DNA from: Candidatus Omnitrophota bacterium
Lineage (GTDB): Bacteria > Ratteibacteria > UBA8468 > B48-G9 > JAFGKM01
DNA: 64,000 nt
NCBI GenBank assembly: GCA_023819375.1
Contig: JAMWDI010000004.1
Location: 163,088-227,087 of the forward strand
Direction: 5' to 3'
Under the pieces are notes generated by a model. It was not told the origin of the DNA. It searched no databases and saw nothing but the letters and a program-made list of their open reading frames with translations. The number at the start of each line of letters is the position of its first letter. Positions within the stretch are counted from its first letter, which is position 1. Shown here one piece after another: positions 16,734 through 25,416 of this stretch. The position numbers and the translations under genes were made by a program.

Positions 16734-17662
16734 TTTCGCCTGTAATATTTTTCTTTTTTATATATAACTTCAACAATATCACCTCTATTAATTAGATTTT
16801 TAAGCACGTCAAAAGAACCGCCATTTTCATTTAGAAATTTTTTAATTTCATTTTCGCTCATAGGATGAACAGATATAATACTTAAAATATCCTTAATTAA
16901 ATCGCCGGTGAAACCAAATTTACCTCCTTTTTTTTCTTCAATAATTTTCACATTTAAGTTCATACTTTTAAGAATAATATAAGCAAGATCAATTTTTTCT
17001 TTTTCAGGTATTTCTACCCATTTTTCTGCCGGTGGTCTTGTTGGATAACCAATATAGGCAATTACTGGTTTTATCTTTTTTAAGAATATCCCTATTTTTT
17101 CTATCTCTTCTTTCTTATCATTTATTTTTTTTACTAACAGAGTCTCTGTTAATAACTCACCTTTAAATTCCTTTGCAAAAATTTCAATCCCTTTCAGTAT
17201 ATTTTCAAATTTAATATTTGAAATTGGTCTATTTATTTTTTTCCAAGTTGTTTTATTAACTGTATCTATCTTTAATGATACACAATCTGCTTTTTTTAAA
17301 TCATTTCTTACATCTTCTCTCCATATCAAAGAAGCATTTGTAATAACAGCAATTTTAATCCCAAAATCTTTTAAAACTTCTATTTCTTCTCCAAGGTTTA
17401 CGTCAAGAGTTGGTTCACCATCAGGAACAAAAGAAATATAATCAATTTTTTTGTCTTTTAAGTTTTCAATTGCTTCCTTTACTTGTCTTTTTATTTCTTC
17501 AGGTTTATAAAATTCTTTTCTTTCCTTATAATAAAATTCAGTTTTTCCAATTTGACAGTAAATACAGGAATAACTACATTTTTTAGGGAAAGAAATATTG
17601 TTAATTCCTAAACTTTGTCCAAAACGTCTTGAAGGCACAGGGCCAAAAACTATTCTTTCCAT
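16730..17662 (-). CDS. Radical SAM protein (COG0731-like)
   Basis: 310 residues. The N-terminal FGPVPSRRFGQSLGI is typical of this COG0731-like group. The cluster motif is CSYSCIYC (Cys29, Cys33, Cys36), with a CxxxCxxC spacing. A DGEPTLDVNLGEEI segment matches the SAM-binding GEP region, and TNASLIWREDV follows. A C-terminal extension from about 235 (ILSIISVHPMSENEIKKFLNENGG) looks like a small winged helix. Function unresolved; relatives are annotated as tRNA wyosine-synthesis-like but lack proof in bacteria. A TATAAT box lies 7 bp before the ATG and no Shine-Dalgarno is visible. Confidence 0.88.
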   Translation of the reverse strand: MERIVFGPVPSRRFGQSLGINNISFPKKCSYSCIYCQIGKTEFYYKERKEFYKPEEIKRQVKEAIENLKDKKIDYISFVPDGEPTLDVNLGEEIEVLKDFGIKIAVITNASLIWREDVRNDLKKADCVSLKIDTVNKTTWKKINRPISNIKFENILKGIEIFAKEFKGELLTETLLVKKINDKKEEIEKIGIFLKKIKPVIAYIGYPTRPPAEKWVEIPEKEKIDLAYIILKSMNLNVKIIEEKKGGKFGFTGDLIKDILSIISVHPMSENEIKKFLNENGGSFDVLKNLINRGDIVEVIYKKEKYYRRK

Positions 17663-17669
17663 ATAAAAA

Positions 17670-17675
17670 ATTATA
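17670..17675 (-). promoter_or_regulatory. -10 box of the radical SAM/BaiN operon, possible leaderless start
   Basis: TATAAT on the minus strand ends 7 bp before the ATG at 17662. The sequence between is TTTTTAT with no purine-rich ribosome site. The arrangement matches the two boxes in the 5488-5564 region. No convincing -35 hexamer is seen 16-18 bp further upstream. Confidence 0.4.
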
Positions 17676-17719
17676 CTTCTTTTTTATATTTTGACGAATG
17701 TTTATAAAGTTTTTCATAT

Positions 17720-17866
17720 ATGTTCAGGATTTTGAAGATAATCTGTCTGGAAAGAATTAATCATTGCAAGGAAAGAAATATAGAAGATGACTTAAATGAA
17801 TTACAAAGGAGAGGGCAAATAGATGTGAAAAAATTGTTTAGAATTCTTTATAATATCAAATTTTAA
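17720..17866 (+). CDS. Possible 48-residue protein of unknown function, doubtful
   Basis: A short open frame starting MFRILKIICLERIN and rich in charged residues (KERNIEDDLNELQRRGQ) fills most of the 200-bp gap between the radical SAM gene and the UroD-like gene. Its stop codon overlaps the 3' end of the convergent UroD-like gene by 4 bp. There is no ribosome site and no family is recognised. It may be a relic of a longer gene or chance. Confidence 0.15.
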   Translation: MFRILKIICLERINHCKERNIEDDLNELQRRGQIDVKKLFRILYNIKF

Positions 17867-18876
17867 AACCTTTGTGATGTAAACATTTCTACTATTGTAA
17901 TTATGTTTTCAAGTGGAGTTTCAGGTCTTATAGGTTTTGCACATCCAAGAATATAACCCCCACCTTTTCCCATTTCTTTACATAACCTTTCTATTTCTTT
18001 TTTTAGTTGTTCTGGTTTTCCAAAAGGTATTATACTCTGACTTCCAAGTCCTCCCCAGAAAGTAATTTTATCTCCATATCTTCTTTTTAAATTATAAGGG
18101 TTCATATTCCTTGCTTCTGGTTGTACAGATTGTAAAACATCAAGACCAATTTCAACAATATCATCCATAATGTCATAAATAGAACCGCAACAGTGGCTTA
18201 AAACAACTTTTCCACTTTTTTTAACCTTTTCATATAATTTTGCAACTTTTCCCTTTATAAACTTTCTCCATCTTTCAGGCCCAAGTATAACTCCTCTTTG
18301 ATCCCCCCAGTCATCTGAAAACATAACTCCATCAATTGGTAATTCAAGACAGATGTCAAGAAAACTGTTTTGTAATTTGTAAATTTTATTCAACAGTTCT
18401 TCATAAAAATCTGGTTTTGTAACTGACCAGATTAAAGCGTTTTCAAAACCGCAAATTGTCCATGTTCTTTCAAATAATCCAAATCCAATTCTTGCTACAA
18501 TAAATTTATCTTTATTTTCTTCTATAAATCTTTTAACTTCACAAATTCTTTCTTCTTCAATAAATTCTTCTATATCAGGGAATCTATAATTTTTAAAATC
18601 AGGTTGGGTTAATCCTGGTTTTTCAAGATGCATTGGTTTTAAATCTATCCTCCATATACTTCCATAAATATCAATAACATAATTTTTGTCCATCTCTTTC
18701 CTTTTTTCAGTATCAATTGGGCTTACACTTAAAATATAATTCTTTATTTTCTCTTTCCAAATATCATAAAATTTCTTATATTTCTCAATTGTTTCTTCTT
18801 CAAAATCAATAGTATAAGGAATAAAATCTGTTTGCTTATGATTAATCACTTCATAGACAAGTTCTTTCTGAGTCAT
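17863..18876 (-). CDS. UroD-fold methyltransferase (MtaA/CmuA-like uroporphyrinogen decarboxylase family)
   Basis: 337 residues with the UroD-family frame (PIDGVMFSDDWGDQRGVILGPERW, GDKITFWGGLGSQ). The zinc signature known from methylcobamide:thiol methyltransferases, His-x-Cys then a distant Cys, is present: His228-x-Cys230 in LSHCCGS and Cys312 in ILGCAKPIRPETP. True UroD enzymes lack this set and their haem-pathway neighbours. It is therefore more likely to move methyl groups to or from a corrinoid than to make haem. It ends the long operon that also encodes an MttB-type methyltransferase; no corrinoid protein is seen in the window. It starts 2 bp after the MGH1-like gene ends. Confidence 0.85.
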   Translation of the reverse strand: MTQKELVYEVINHKQTDFIPYTIDFEEETIEKYKKFYDIWKEKIKNYILSVSPIDTEKRKEMDKNYVIDIYGSIWRIDLKPMHLEKPGLTQPDFKNYRFPDIEEFIEEERICEVKRFIEENKDKFIVARIGFGLFERTWTICGFENALIWSVTKPDFYEELLNKIYKLQNSFLDICLELPIDGVMFSDDWGDQRGVILGPERWRKFIKGKVAKLYEKVKKSGKVVLSHCCGSIYDIMDDIVEIGLDVLQSVQPEARNMNPYNLKRRYGDKITFWGGLGSQSIIPFGKPEQLKKEIERLCKEMGKGGGYILGCAKPIRPETPLENIITIVEMFTSQRF

Positions 18877-18878
18877 TT

Positions 18879-21056
18879 TTACAAATCAAGAAAATGGAAG
18901 ACTTTTTCTAAACTAAAAGTAAATTTTCCATCTATAGTTTTCCCTATTTTTGCATTTTTACAATAAATACATTTTAACCTTTCTTCTGCTTTTATTTTAA
19001 ATTTTATGGATTTATCTTTCTTTTCACATTCTATATCAAAAGGTATATCTCTTAAAGTAATATTTCTAATTTCAAAATTTTTAAGTTCAGAATACCAAAA
19101 TGGAGCAAAAAATATTATATTATTTCTCCCATCTATCTGTATTCCACAAACTCTTCTTATTAAAATATCGTTAAAAATACCACCCCATCCATAATTAAAA
19201 ATATTATGTGTTGAATAGGGAAAACCAGTAAAAGGATTGTAATTTTCATAACAGTTTGGTTCTCCTGTGGCAATACATAAATTTATCGTTTTTTCAATCA
19301 ATTCTTTGCCTGTTTCTAAAAAATTATTTCTTATAAGTGATTCAATAATCAACCAGTTTATATTTGGCCAAACCCTTCCGTTCCAGTAACTTTGATATTC
19401 GTCAAGAGAGTTAAAATAAGGATCATCAAGAGAAAGAGTTGGAATAGGATAATTTGTCCAGAATTCTTTTGGATTTAAAAGGTGTTTCAAAATTTTCTTT
19501 TTTTTATTTTCATCAGGAATAAAACCAAGCATCGGGATCATTCCGCCTGGTGTTTTAACAAAGATTTTTTCTTCATCTATATACATATCTAAATAAAGCC
19601 CTATATTTTCATCCCACATTTTTTCTATTTCTTTTTTTAATACTTTTTCTCTTTTTTCATATTCTTTCAAAATATCTTCGCAATTTAATTCCTTTGCCAT
19701 TTTCTTTATTAAATATCTGCCAAGATAAATATATAAATTAAAATCTGGTGAAAAAATGTATCTATTTTCTTTAATAAGTGGAGAATTTCTCTGAATAAAT
19801 GGTGGTTCTGGAATGTATCTTCTTGAATTATCCCATCCACTTTCTCCTGGAACTTTTAAATAAACAAGTCCTTTCTCCATTCTGTATTTTTCCAAGTATC
19901 TATCAAATCTTATAAGTGCAGGTAAGAATTCTTTCAAAATTTCTTTACTTCCTTTTTTTAAATATATATCCCATATTGCAATAGGCAAAATAAATGGTTG
20001 AACAAGTTCTTTTGTTATAATCTCATCAATCGCAAGAGTAAATGGTAAATGTCCTTCACTTGATTGATTTTGAATTATGTTTCTCAAAGAAGAAATTGAA
20101 ATTTCAGTATTAATATATTTTTCATAAATTGAATGAAAAGCAGAATCCCAGAACCATTGAGGAAGTAGTCTAAATTTTGAAGGACATGTAAATGGATTTT
20201 TAAAATTTCCTTCTTTAAAATCATAGATATTGCTATAAGACACATAATTACAGAAATAATAAATTTTATTTAATTTTAAAGAATTTGAATTAAAATATGG
20301 GACTTTCTTAATAAAAAACTCATTTAAAAATTTTTTCCTTTCTTCAAAGAAAAATTCAGGGTTTTCTATTGCTTTTTTAACTTTTTTTATTCCTTCATCC
20401 TTATTTTTGGAATAAGAAACTGCAAAAACAATTTTTTCCCATTCTGCATGAATAGAAAAAAGAGTGGATTTCAGTTTAATTGGTATTTCAAGATAAAATT
20501 TATCGTTTTCTTTTTTAAGGGTGAAATTTTTGTTAAAAGAAAAGATTTTATAGAAATTTCTATGTACACCATCTTTTTCAAACAGATAAAAAATATTATC
20601 AATTAAATTAAATTCATAATCAAATTTTTCTTTTTCTACATAATTTTCATCAAAAAACAGATCTTTTTTTTCAAACAAAATTCTCGGAACTATTTCACAA
20701 ACGATTTTAAAATTGCAGTCAACCTCATTTGATAAAAAAATTAAATCTACAAAAACATCATCCCATATAGTCTTTCTTTCCTTTATGTAAGTTCTTCTGT
20801 AGCCTATATATTCCGCTTTAATTTCAAAAGGATTCCATGAATAATTGGTAATATAAACACCTTTTCTTCCTTCTGGAGAAATAATATAAATATTAGCGTC
20901 AGACCCATCCAGAGGGCTACAATGATCAAAATTTTTACCTTTCCCATCCCATATGTTTAAACTGCCACCACCTAAAAATGAAGTATATGAAGTCAAAAAT
21001 TTATCTGAAATTTCAAATTTATCTTTTCTTTTCAATAGATTTTCAATATCAATCAT
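18879..21056 (-). CDS. MGH1-like (GH63-type) (alpha/alpha)6-barrel glycoside hydrolase
   Basis: 725 residues, no signal peptide, so probably cytoplasmic. An N-terminal beta-sandwich (about 1-260) precedes an (alpha/alpha)6 barrel. Barrel motifs are PQWFWDSAFHSIYEKYI, SGWDNSRRYIP (the Asp is the likely catalytic acid, as in GH63/GH37 enzymes), YQSYWNGRVWPNINWLI and ENYNPFTG. A small C-terminal beta domain ends the protein. Related enzymes cut alpha-glucosides, mannosylglycerate and similar short substrates by inversion. It overlaps the amidohydrolase gene by 4 bp and precedes the UroD-like gene, so an imported glycoside is probably opened here. Confidence 0.85.
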   Translation of the reverse strand: MIDIENLLKRKDKFEISDKFLTSYTSFLGGGSLNIWDGKGKNFDHCSPLDGSDANIYIISPEGRKGVYITNYSWNPFEIKAEYIGYRRTYIKERKTIWDDVFVDLIFLSNEVDCNFKIVCEIVPRILFEKKDLFFDENYVEKEKFDYEFNLIDNIFYLFEKDGVHRNFYKIFSFNKNFTLKKENDKFYLEIPIKLKSTLFSIHAEWEKIVFAVSYSKNKDEGIKKVKKAIENPEFFFEERKKFLNEFFIKKVPYFNSNSLKLNKIYYFCNYVSYSNIYDFKEGNFKNPFTCPSKFRLLPQWFWDSAFHSIYEKYINTEISISSLRNIIQNQSSEGHLPFTLAIDEIITKELVQPFILPIAIWDIYLKKGSKEILKEFLPALIRFDRYLEKYRMEKGLVYLKVPGESGWDNSRRYIPEPPFIQRNSPLIKENRYIFSPDFNLYIYLGRYLIKKMAKELNCEDILKEYEKREKVLKKEIEKMWDENIGLYLDMYIDEEKIFVKTPGGMIPMLGFIPDENKKKKILKHLLNPKEFWTNYPIPTLSLDDPYFNSLDEYQSYWNGRVWPNINWLIIESLIRNNFLETGKELIEKTINLCIATGEPNCYENYNPFTGFPYSTHNIFNYGWGGIFNDILIRRVCGIQIDGRNNIIFFAPFWYSELKNFEIRNITLRDIPFDIECEKKDKSIKFKIKAEERLKCIYCKNAKIGKTIDGKFTFSLEKVFHFLDL

Positions 21057-21859
21057 ATAATTCCTCCCCTTTTTAATATACTATAACCAACTTCATAAAA
21101 AAACTTTTCAAGATAATCTTTACAACCAATCCTTTCAAAAAATTTTTTAATATCATTTATATAAGCAGGAATTCTATCATAATAAATATCTGAACCAAAT
21201 AAAATTTTCCCTTTTTTTATTATGCTGTTTTCACCAAGAACTTTATTATCTATCCAGAAAATCTCTTTAAAAAATTCATAATTTCGTGAATAAATACATG
21301 GCCCTGACAGATCAAAATAAATATTTGGGTTTACTCTTGCAACTTCAACTGCTTCTTCATACCAAGGATAACCAAGGTGTGCTCCAATTATTATAAGTTT
21401 TGGAAAATTTCTTGAAATTGTTTCAAGATACACAGGTCTCATTCTAGAAGAAGATATGTTTTCTTGCTTGTTTTCTGCAGTTTTTCTTGAAACAATTCCT
21501 GTATGAAATAAACAAATTAAATTTTCTTTTTCTGCTTTCTCATAAATAGGAAAATATTCTTCATCATCATAATTTTTTAACGGCCCTATAAATTTTAAAC
21601 CTTTAAATCCAATTTTTAAAAATTTGTCTATTCTTTCTTTTTTGTCAATTCCAAGACGAAAATGGGCAAAAGGTATAACAAAGGAAGGATATTTTTTATA
21701 AATTTTAATAACTTCCTCATTTCCCAAAATATATTCCCAATAGTTTCCCTCAATACCAGCCAGAACAATTTTTTCACATTTTATTTTTTTAATAATCTCC
21801 TTTAATTTTTCTTCTACTTTCTCAATTTTATATAAATGTGAATGAATATCTATTATCAT
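21053..21859 (-). CDS. Amidohydrolase family protein (amidohydrolase_2, TIM barrel)
   Basis: 268 residues. MIIDIHSHLYK gives the HxH metal motif; further ligand candidates are LFHTGI (His), IIGAHLGYPW (His) and LFGSDIYYDR (Asp near the C-terminus). This is the pattern of the ACMSD/lactone-hydrolase-like amidohydrolase_2 group, which hydrolyses lactones or decarboxylates small acids. In a sugar operon a lactonase acting on the product of the Gfo/Idh/MocA dehydrogenase is an attractive idea, but this is inference. Starts 2 bp after the MttB-like gene and overlaps the MGH1-like gene by 4 bp. Confidence 0.85.
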   Translation of the reverse strand: MIIDIHSHLYKIEKVEEKLKEIIKKIKCEKIVLAGIEGNYWEYILGNEEVIKIYKKYPSFVIPFAHFRLGIDKKERIDKFLKIGFKGLKFIGPLKNYDDEEYFPIYEKAEKENLICLFHTGIVSRKTAENKQENISSSRMRPVYLETISRNFPKLIIIGAHLGYPWYEEAVEVARVNPNIYFDLSGPCIYSRNYEFFKEIFWIDNKVLGENSIIKKGKILFGSDIYYDRIPAYINDIKKFFERIGCKDYLEKFFYEVGYSILKRGGII

Positions 21860-21861
21860 TT

Positions 21862-23238
21862 TTATTTTAGTTTTTTTACTGCTTTTTCCCAGATTTTATT
21901 AAGTTCTTCTGACTGTTTTTCATCTCTTTTAAAGTTATGCTTATTTAAAATTTCAATTGCTTTTTCTCTTGCTTTTTGCCATATTGATTTCTTTCCATTC
22001 TTTTCCCATATGTTGAATGTTTCATTTGAAAATATTTCAGAAACAAATAAATTCCTTTTATAATTTTGAAGTGTTTCAGGATGAGTGAGAAAAGTATTTT
22101 CTTTTAAAATACATTCTTCCATTAATTCTATATTCATTTTATTCTCATCAAATTCAACACCTTCTAACAAACTTAAACAACTTTTTAAAATTTCATACTG
22201 AATTATTACCTGTTCAATAGAAGCAATTTCATCTATACAACACATTCCTGCCCAACCAAACATTTTAAAGCCCATAAGTAAAGACAATATAACTCCTGCA
22301 GAGGAAAATCCTACTTGTGCATCTCCTGGATATTTTCCCATAGTATTGAAAACTTTTGCCATAATTTCTATTCCGTAAAATTTTCCTATCTGATATAGTA
22401 ATAAATTTAACTTTATAAAATCTGGTCCCCCAAATACTATACTTCCATATTTCATGTCAAATGGATAAACAAATGGAGAAAAATATACTTCATTATTAGG
22501 AGATAAAATTTTTAAAATTGAGGCCCCTCCTATAACTTCTGCTATACTCTGGGCAATTGAAGAAAAGAAATCAACAGGGGAGGTTGCCCCAATCATAGGC
22601 ATTGTTCCAACCGAAAAAGTTGTTTTTTTATCAAAATATCTTGAAGCATTTTCAATTAAGAATTTATCAAAAGCCATAGGACTTATCATATGCATACCAA
22701 TTTCATATTTCCCTTCTATAAGACAAATAATTTCCTGAACTATATCAAAAACATAATTATCACTAAAAATGCCAGCCCCATATATTCTATCTGAAACATC
22801 AAGGCAAAACTTATAAGTTGCAATTTCTGCTAATTTTTGGGGTAAATCTGATGGAAATACAAGAGCACAACCATAAGCACCAAGAGTATGAGCAATTTTT
22901 GTAAAAATAATTAAATCATTTAAAGTTGGCTTCCTTATCTCACCTGTATATAGGTCATAACATCTTAATGAATATCCAGAAACGTAAAATTTAATTTCCT
23001 TATTTTGTTCTTTTTGTTTTTTTGGGAATGGCCCAAATAATTCTTCAATTTTTTCTGGTTTTATGTAAACTCTATTATTCTTTATAAAAATATTTTTATC
23101 CTGTGGTATCATTTTTAAAATATTTTCAGAAGGAATGAGAATTCCAATTTTTTCAATCAATCTTAAGGCAAAATCATGTATTTTTTTTATTTCTTCATCT
23201 GTAAGACCACCTTTTAATTCCCACGTTATCTTTCTCAT
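21862..23238 (-). CDS. MttB-family (trimethylamine methyltransferase-like) protein, non-pyrrolysine
   Basis: 458 residues. Recognisable from the start IHDFALRLIEKIGILIPSENILKMI, the DLIIFTKIAHTLGAYG region and the end LKENTFLTHPETLQNYKRNLFVSEIF typical of COG5598. The frame is free of in-frame TAG, so it is not a pyrrolysine enzyme. Characterised non-Pyl members demethylate glycine betaine, proline betaine, carnitine or gamma-butyrobetaine and pass the methyl to a corrinoid protein. The acceptor corrinoid protein is not in the window. It overlaps the isomerase-like gene by 4 bp and shares the operon with a creatinase-fold protein and a UroD/MtaA-like protein, which supports a demethylation role. 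Confidence 0.85.
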   Translation of the reverse strand: MRKITWELKGGLTDEEIKKIHDFALRLIEKIGILIPSENILKMIPQDKNIFIKNNRVYIKPEKIEELFGPFPKKQKEQNKEIKFYVSGYSLRCYDLYTGEIRKPTLNDLIIFTKIAHTLGAYGCALVFPSDLPQKLAEIATYKFCLDVSDRIYGAGIFSDNYVFDIVQEIICLIEGKYEIGMHMISPMAFDKFLIENASRYFDKKTTFSVGTMPMIGATSPVDFFSSIAQSIAEVIGGASILKILSPNNEVYFSPFVYPFDMKYGSIVFGGPDFIKLNLLLYQIGKFYGIEIMAKVFNTMGKYPGDAQVGFSSAGVILSLLMGFKMFGWAGMCCIDEIASIEQVIIQYEILKSCLSLLEGVEFDENKMNIELMEECILKENTFLTHPETLQNYKRNLFVSEIFSNETFNIWEKNGKKSIWQKAREKAIEILNKHNFKRDEKQSEELNKIWEKAVKKLK

Positions 23239-24062
23239 TTTTTAAATGTTCCCAAAATTATATCAACTTTAATTGAAATTAAATAAATATCTTCTACAGG
23301 ATAAAAAATATGAGGGTTTTTTTCAACTATTAAATATCCTGAATAATTTATTTCATTAAGTGTTTTTTTAAATTTTGCCCAGTCAACGTCTCCATCTAAA
23401 ATTGGAACAAAAATATTTTCTTTTTCTTTAAAATCTTTTAAATGTATTTGAATAATATAATCCTTAAGAATTCTTAACCAACTATCTGGATATCCATAGC
23501 CGATAACATTTCCTGTATCAAAATAGATTTTAATATATTGACTTCCAACCTTTTCTATAAAATCTAAAAAACTCAAAGGTGTCAATAAAAATTTATTTCT
23601 TACATTTTCAATTCCAATATAGATTTTATATTCTTCAGCAATTTTAGAAATTTCTCTAAAAAAATTCAAAGCATTTTGATAACCGGTTAAATAATCAATA
23701 TTTTCATTTATCCATCCTTCACATATAAGAACAACTTTGCAGTCCAATTCTTTTGCAATTTCAATACTTTTTTCAGTAAGTTTTAACAATCTTTTTCTTT
23801 TGTTTAAAGAAGTAGTTGGTAACAATCTGTAAGTTTCAACACATAATAAAGAAGGAATTTCTAATTTAAAATTTTTTGCTATATCTTTAATCTCTTTAAT
23901 AAAACTCTTTGATGACTTAATATTTAATCTCCCACCTTCACTAAAGAAGTTTAATTCTATTCCATAAAATCCTGCTTTTTTTCCTATATCAAATATTTTC
24001 TCGTAGTTAAGTTTTTCTGGAAATGCACTTTCATTTATTCCTTTTTTAATATTCATCTGCAT
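23235..24062 (-). CDS. Sugar phosphate isomerase/epimerase family TIM barrel
   Basis: 275 residues; a second ATG 6 bp downstream (24056) is an equally good start (MNIKKGINESAFP). It has the AP_endonuc_2 fold: IGKKAGFYGIELNFFSEGG near the start, YKIYIGIENVRNKFLLTP (Glu ligand), IKIYFDTGNVIGYGYP (Asp), IIQIHLKDFKEKEN (His, Asp) and YLIVEKNPHIFYP (Glu). It is probably a cytoplasmic keto-sugar isomerase or epimerase. It overlaps the creatinase-fold gene by 17 bp and the MttB-like gene by 4 bp. Closest in style to the protein at 5777-6637 but clearly diverged. Confidence 0.85.
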   Translation of the reverse strand: MQMNIKKGINESAFPEKLNYEKIFDIGKKAGFYGIELNFFSEGGRLNIKSSKSFIKEIKDIAKNFKLEIPSLLCVETYRLLPTTSLNKRKRLLKLTEKSIEIAKELDCKVVLICEGWINENIDYLTGYQNALNFFREISKIAEEYKIYIGIENVRNKFLLTPLSFLDFIEKVGSQYIKIYFDTGNVIGYGYPDSWLRILKDYIIQIHLKDFKEKENIFVPILDGDVDWAKFKKTLNEINYSGYLIVEKNPHIFYPVEDIYLISIKVDIILGTFKK

Positions 24063-25416
24063 TTCCTACAAGTTTTTGAACATTGTAAGGAAGTTTATTT
24101 AATTCTTCAACTTTTTTTCCAAATTTTCCACAAGTATTCTCTATAACCACAAAATCCATATCAGGTATAATAACATCATTCCAATAATCCCCAATTCCTC
24201 TTACTGCTACATCAAGCATTATAACTATTTGATTACCAAGAGGTTGTGTTGAATTCAATGTTATTGCTCCATAAAATTCCTGACACTCAGTATATCCTGC
24301 ATTATGAGTTCCTGTATATGGTTTCAATTTTTCAAGTTCAATTTTTTTACCATAAATTTTACTTACTTCATCTGATTTTGATCTGAAAAAGTCTACAAGT
24401 GCCTTTTCCTGTAAATATGCAGGTAAATTTTCTTCACTTATTTTTTTCAACCAGAAAAGCCCTACTTTATATGCTTCTTCAATAAAACTAAACCAATATT
24501 TCTGATTTTCAGTTAATTTTTTTGGATTTTTAACTGCAATGACAGACCTTCTCACACAACTATTTAAACCATCTCTTTTTGGAGCAACTCCAAGATGAAC
24601 ATAGTCACCCTCATTTATAACTCTATTTAATGCCTTTCCTATTAAAGTTCTATTTGCTGTGTTGGCTCCAACCATTATGTCCCACCCAAATTCTTCTGCA
24701 CCAAGTTCTTTTGCAACAAGATATCCCCATCCTGCAACCTGAGTTTCAAGCATTCCAGGTTTTAAAACTGCAAGCATACATCTTAAAACAGTATCTCCAA
24801 TCATACAGGAATCTCTGATAAGCCGCATTTCATTATCACTTTTTTCATATTTAATTTTGTAATAAATTTCCTGTGCATCAACAACATTTTCTTTCCCATA
24901 AACTTTTTCAAGATATTCAACAATACTTGCAGGAATGACTTGGCGAGGTGTTAAAAGAGCAATTGTTTTTGCCTTTCCATTGTTTGCCTCTTCAATAACA
25001 TCTTCAATTTTTTCTGCTTTAATAGGATACTCTTCATCTGCAAGTTTTAGCATTTCAACTTTATGAACTTTTGCTTTTGCTCTTTCTGCAAGTTGTTCTG
25101 CAATATAACCACCTTCAAGTCCAGCAATTATATGAAAACCTGTTTTTCCAATTACTCCTGCAACCTGTTCAATTTGTATGTTTGTATTTCCACCAAGATA
25201 TGCAACGTCTCCATCATAATGTTCGTCAGAAAAAACAAATCCAACATCAAATCCATTTTCACTTAAAGCATTATAAACCTTTTTTTGCCTTTCTATAAAC
25301 TCTTCTGTTGGTATTGAAAAAAATTTATCAATTGTTGGACAGTTTGAGAGAATTTTTTCAATTAATTTAAATTCTTTTTTAAATTCTTTTATTCTTATTT
25401 CACCGATACCCTTCAT
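24046..25416 (-). CDS. M24/creatinase-fold protein with altered metal site
   Basis: 456 residues. An N-terminal creatinase-like domain (about 35-190) is followed by the pita-bread fold (about 195-430). Where M24 metalloproteases have the two Asp of a D-x-G ... S-D motif, this protein reads VHLGVAPKRDGLNSC, giving His274 and Cys287. His371 in THNAGYTECQE is retained, but the two later Glu ligands appear as Asp402 and Asn413. The alignment is by eye. Loss of the metal set is known from creatinase, a metal-free amidinohydrolase that splits creatine to sarcosine and urea. Some M24 relatives hydrolyse ectoine. A non-peptidase role on an N-methylated or cyclic amide compound is suggested by the MttB neighbour. 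Confidence 0.75.
   Translation of the reverse strand: MKGIGEIRIKEFKKEFKLIEKILSNCPTIDKFFSIPTEEFIERQKKVYNALSENGFDVGFVFSDEHYDGDVAYLGGNTNIQIEQVAGVIGKTGFHIIAGLEGGYIAEQLAERAKAKVHKVEMLKLADEEYPIKAEKIEDVIEEANNGKAKTIALLTPRQVIPASIVEYLEKVYGKENVVDAQEIYYKIKYEKSDNEMRLIRDSCMIGDTVLRCMLAVLKPGMLETQVAGWGYLVAKELGAEEFGWDIMVGANTANRTLIGKALNRVINEGDYVHLGVAPKRDGLNSCVRRSVIAVKNPKKLTENQKYWFSFIEEAYKVGLFWLKKISEENLPAYLQEKALVDFFRSKSDEVSKIYGKKIELEKLKPYTGTHNAGYTECQEFYGAITLNSTQPLGNQIVIMLDVAVRGIGDYWNDVIIPDMDFVVIENTCGKFGKKVEELNKLPYNVQKLVGNADEY

Noticed and set aside
17863-18876. Genuine uroporphyrinogen decarboxylase for haem synthesis
   Set aside because: The His-x-Cys...Cys zinc signature and the operon context fit a methyltransferase; no other haem gene is present.
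21862-23238. Pyrrolysine insertion in the MttB homologues
   Set aside because: Both MttB frames are uninterrupted by TAG and have the usual length of the non-pyrrolysine group.
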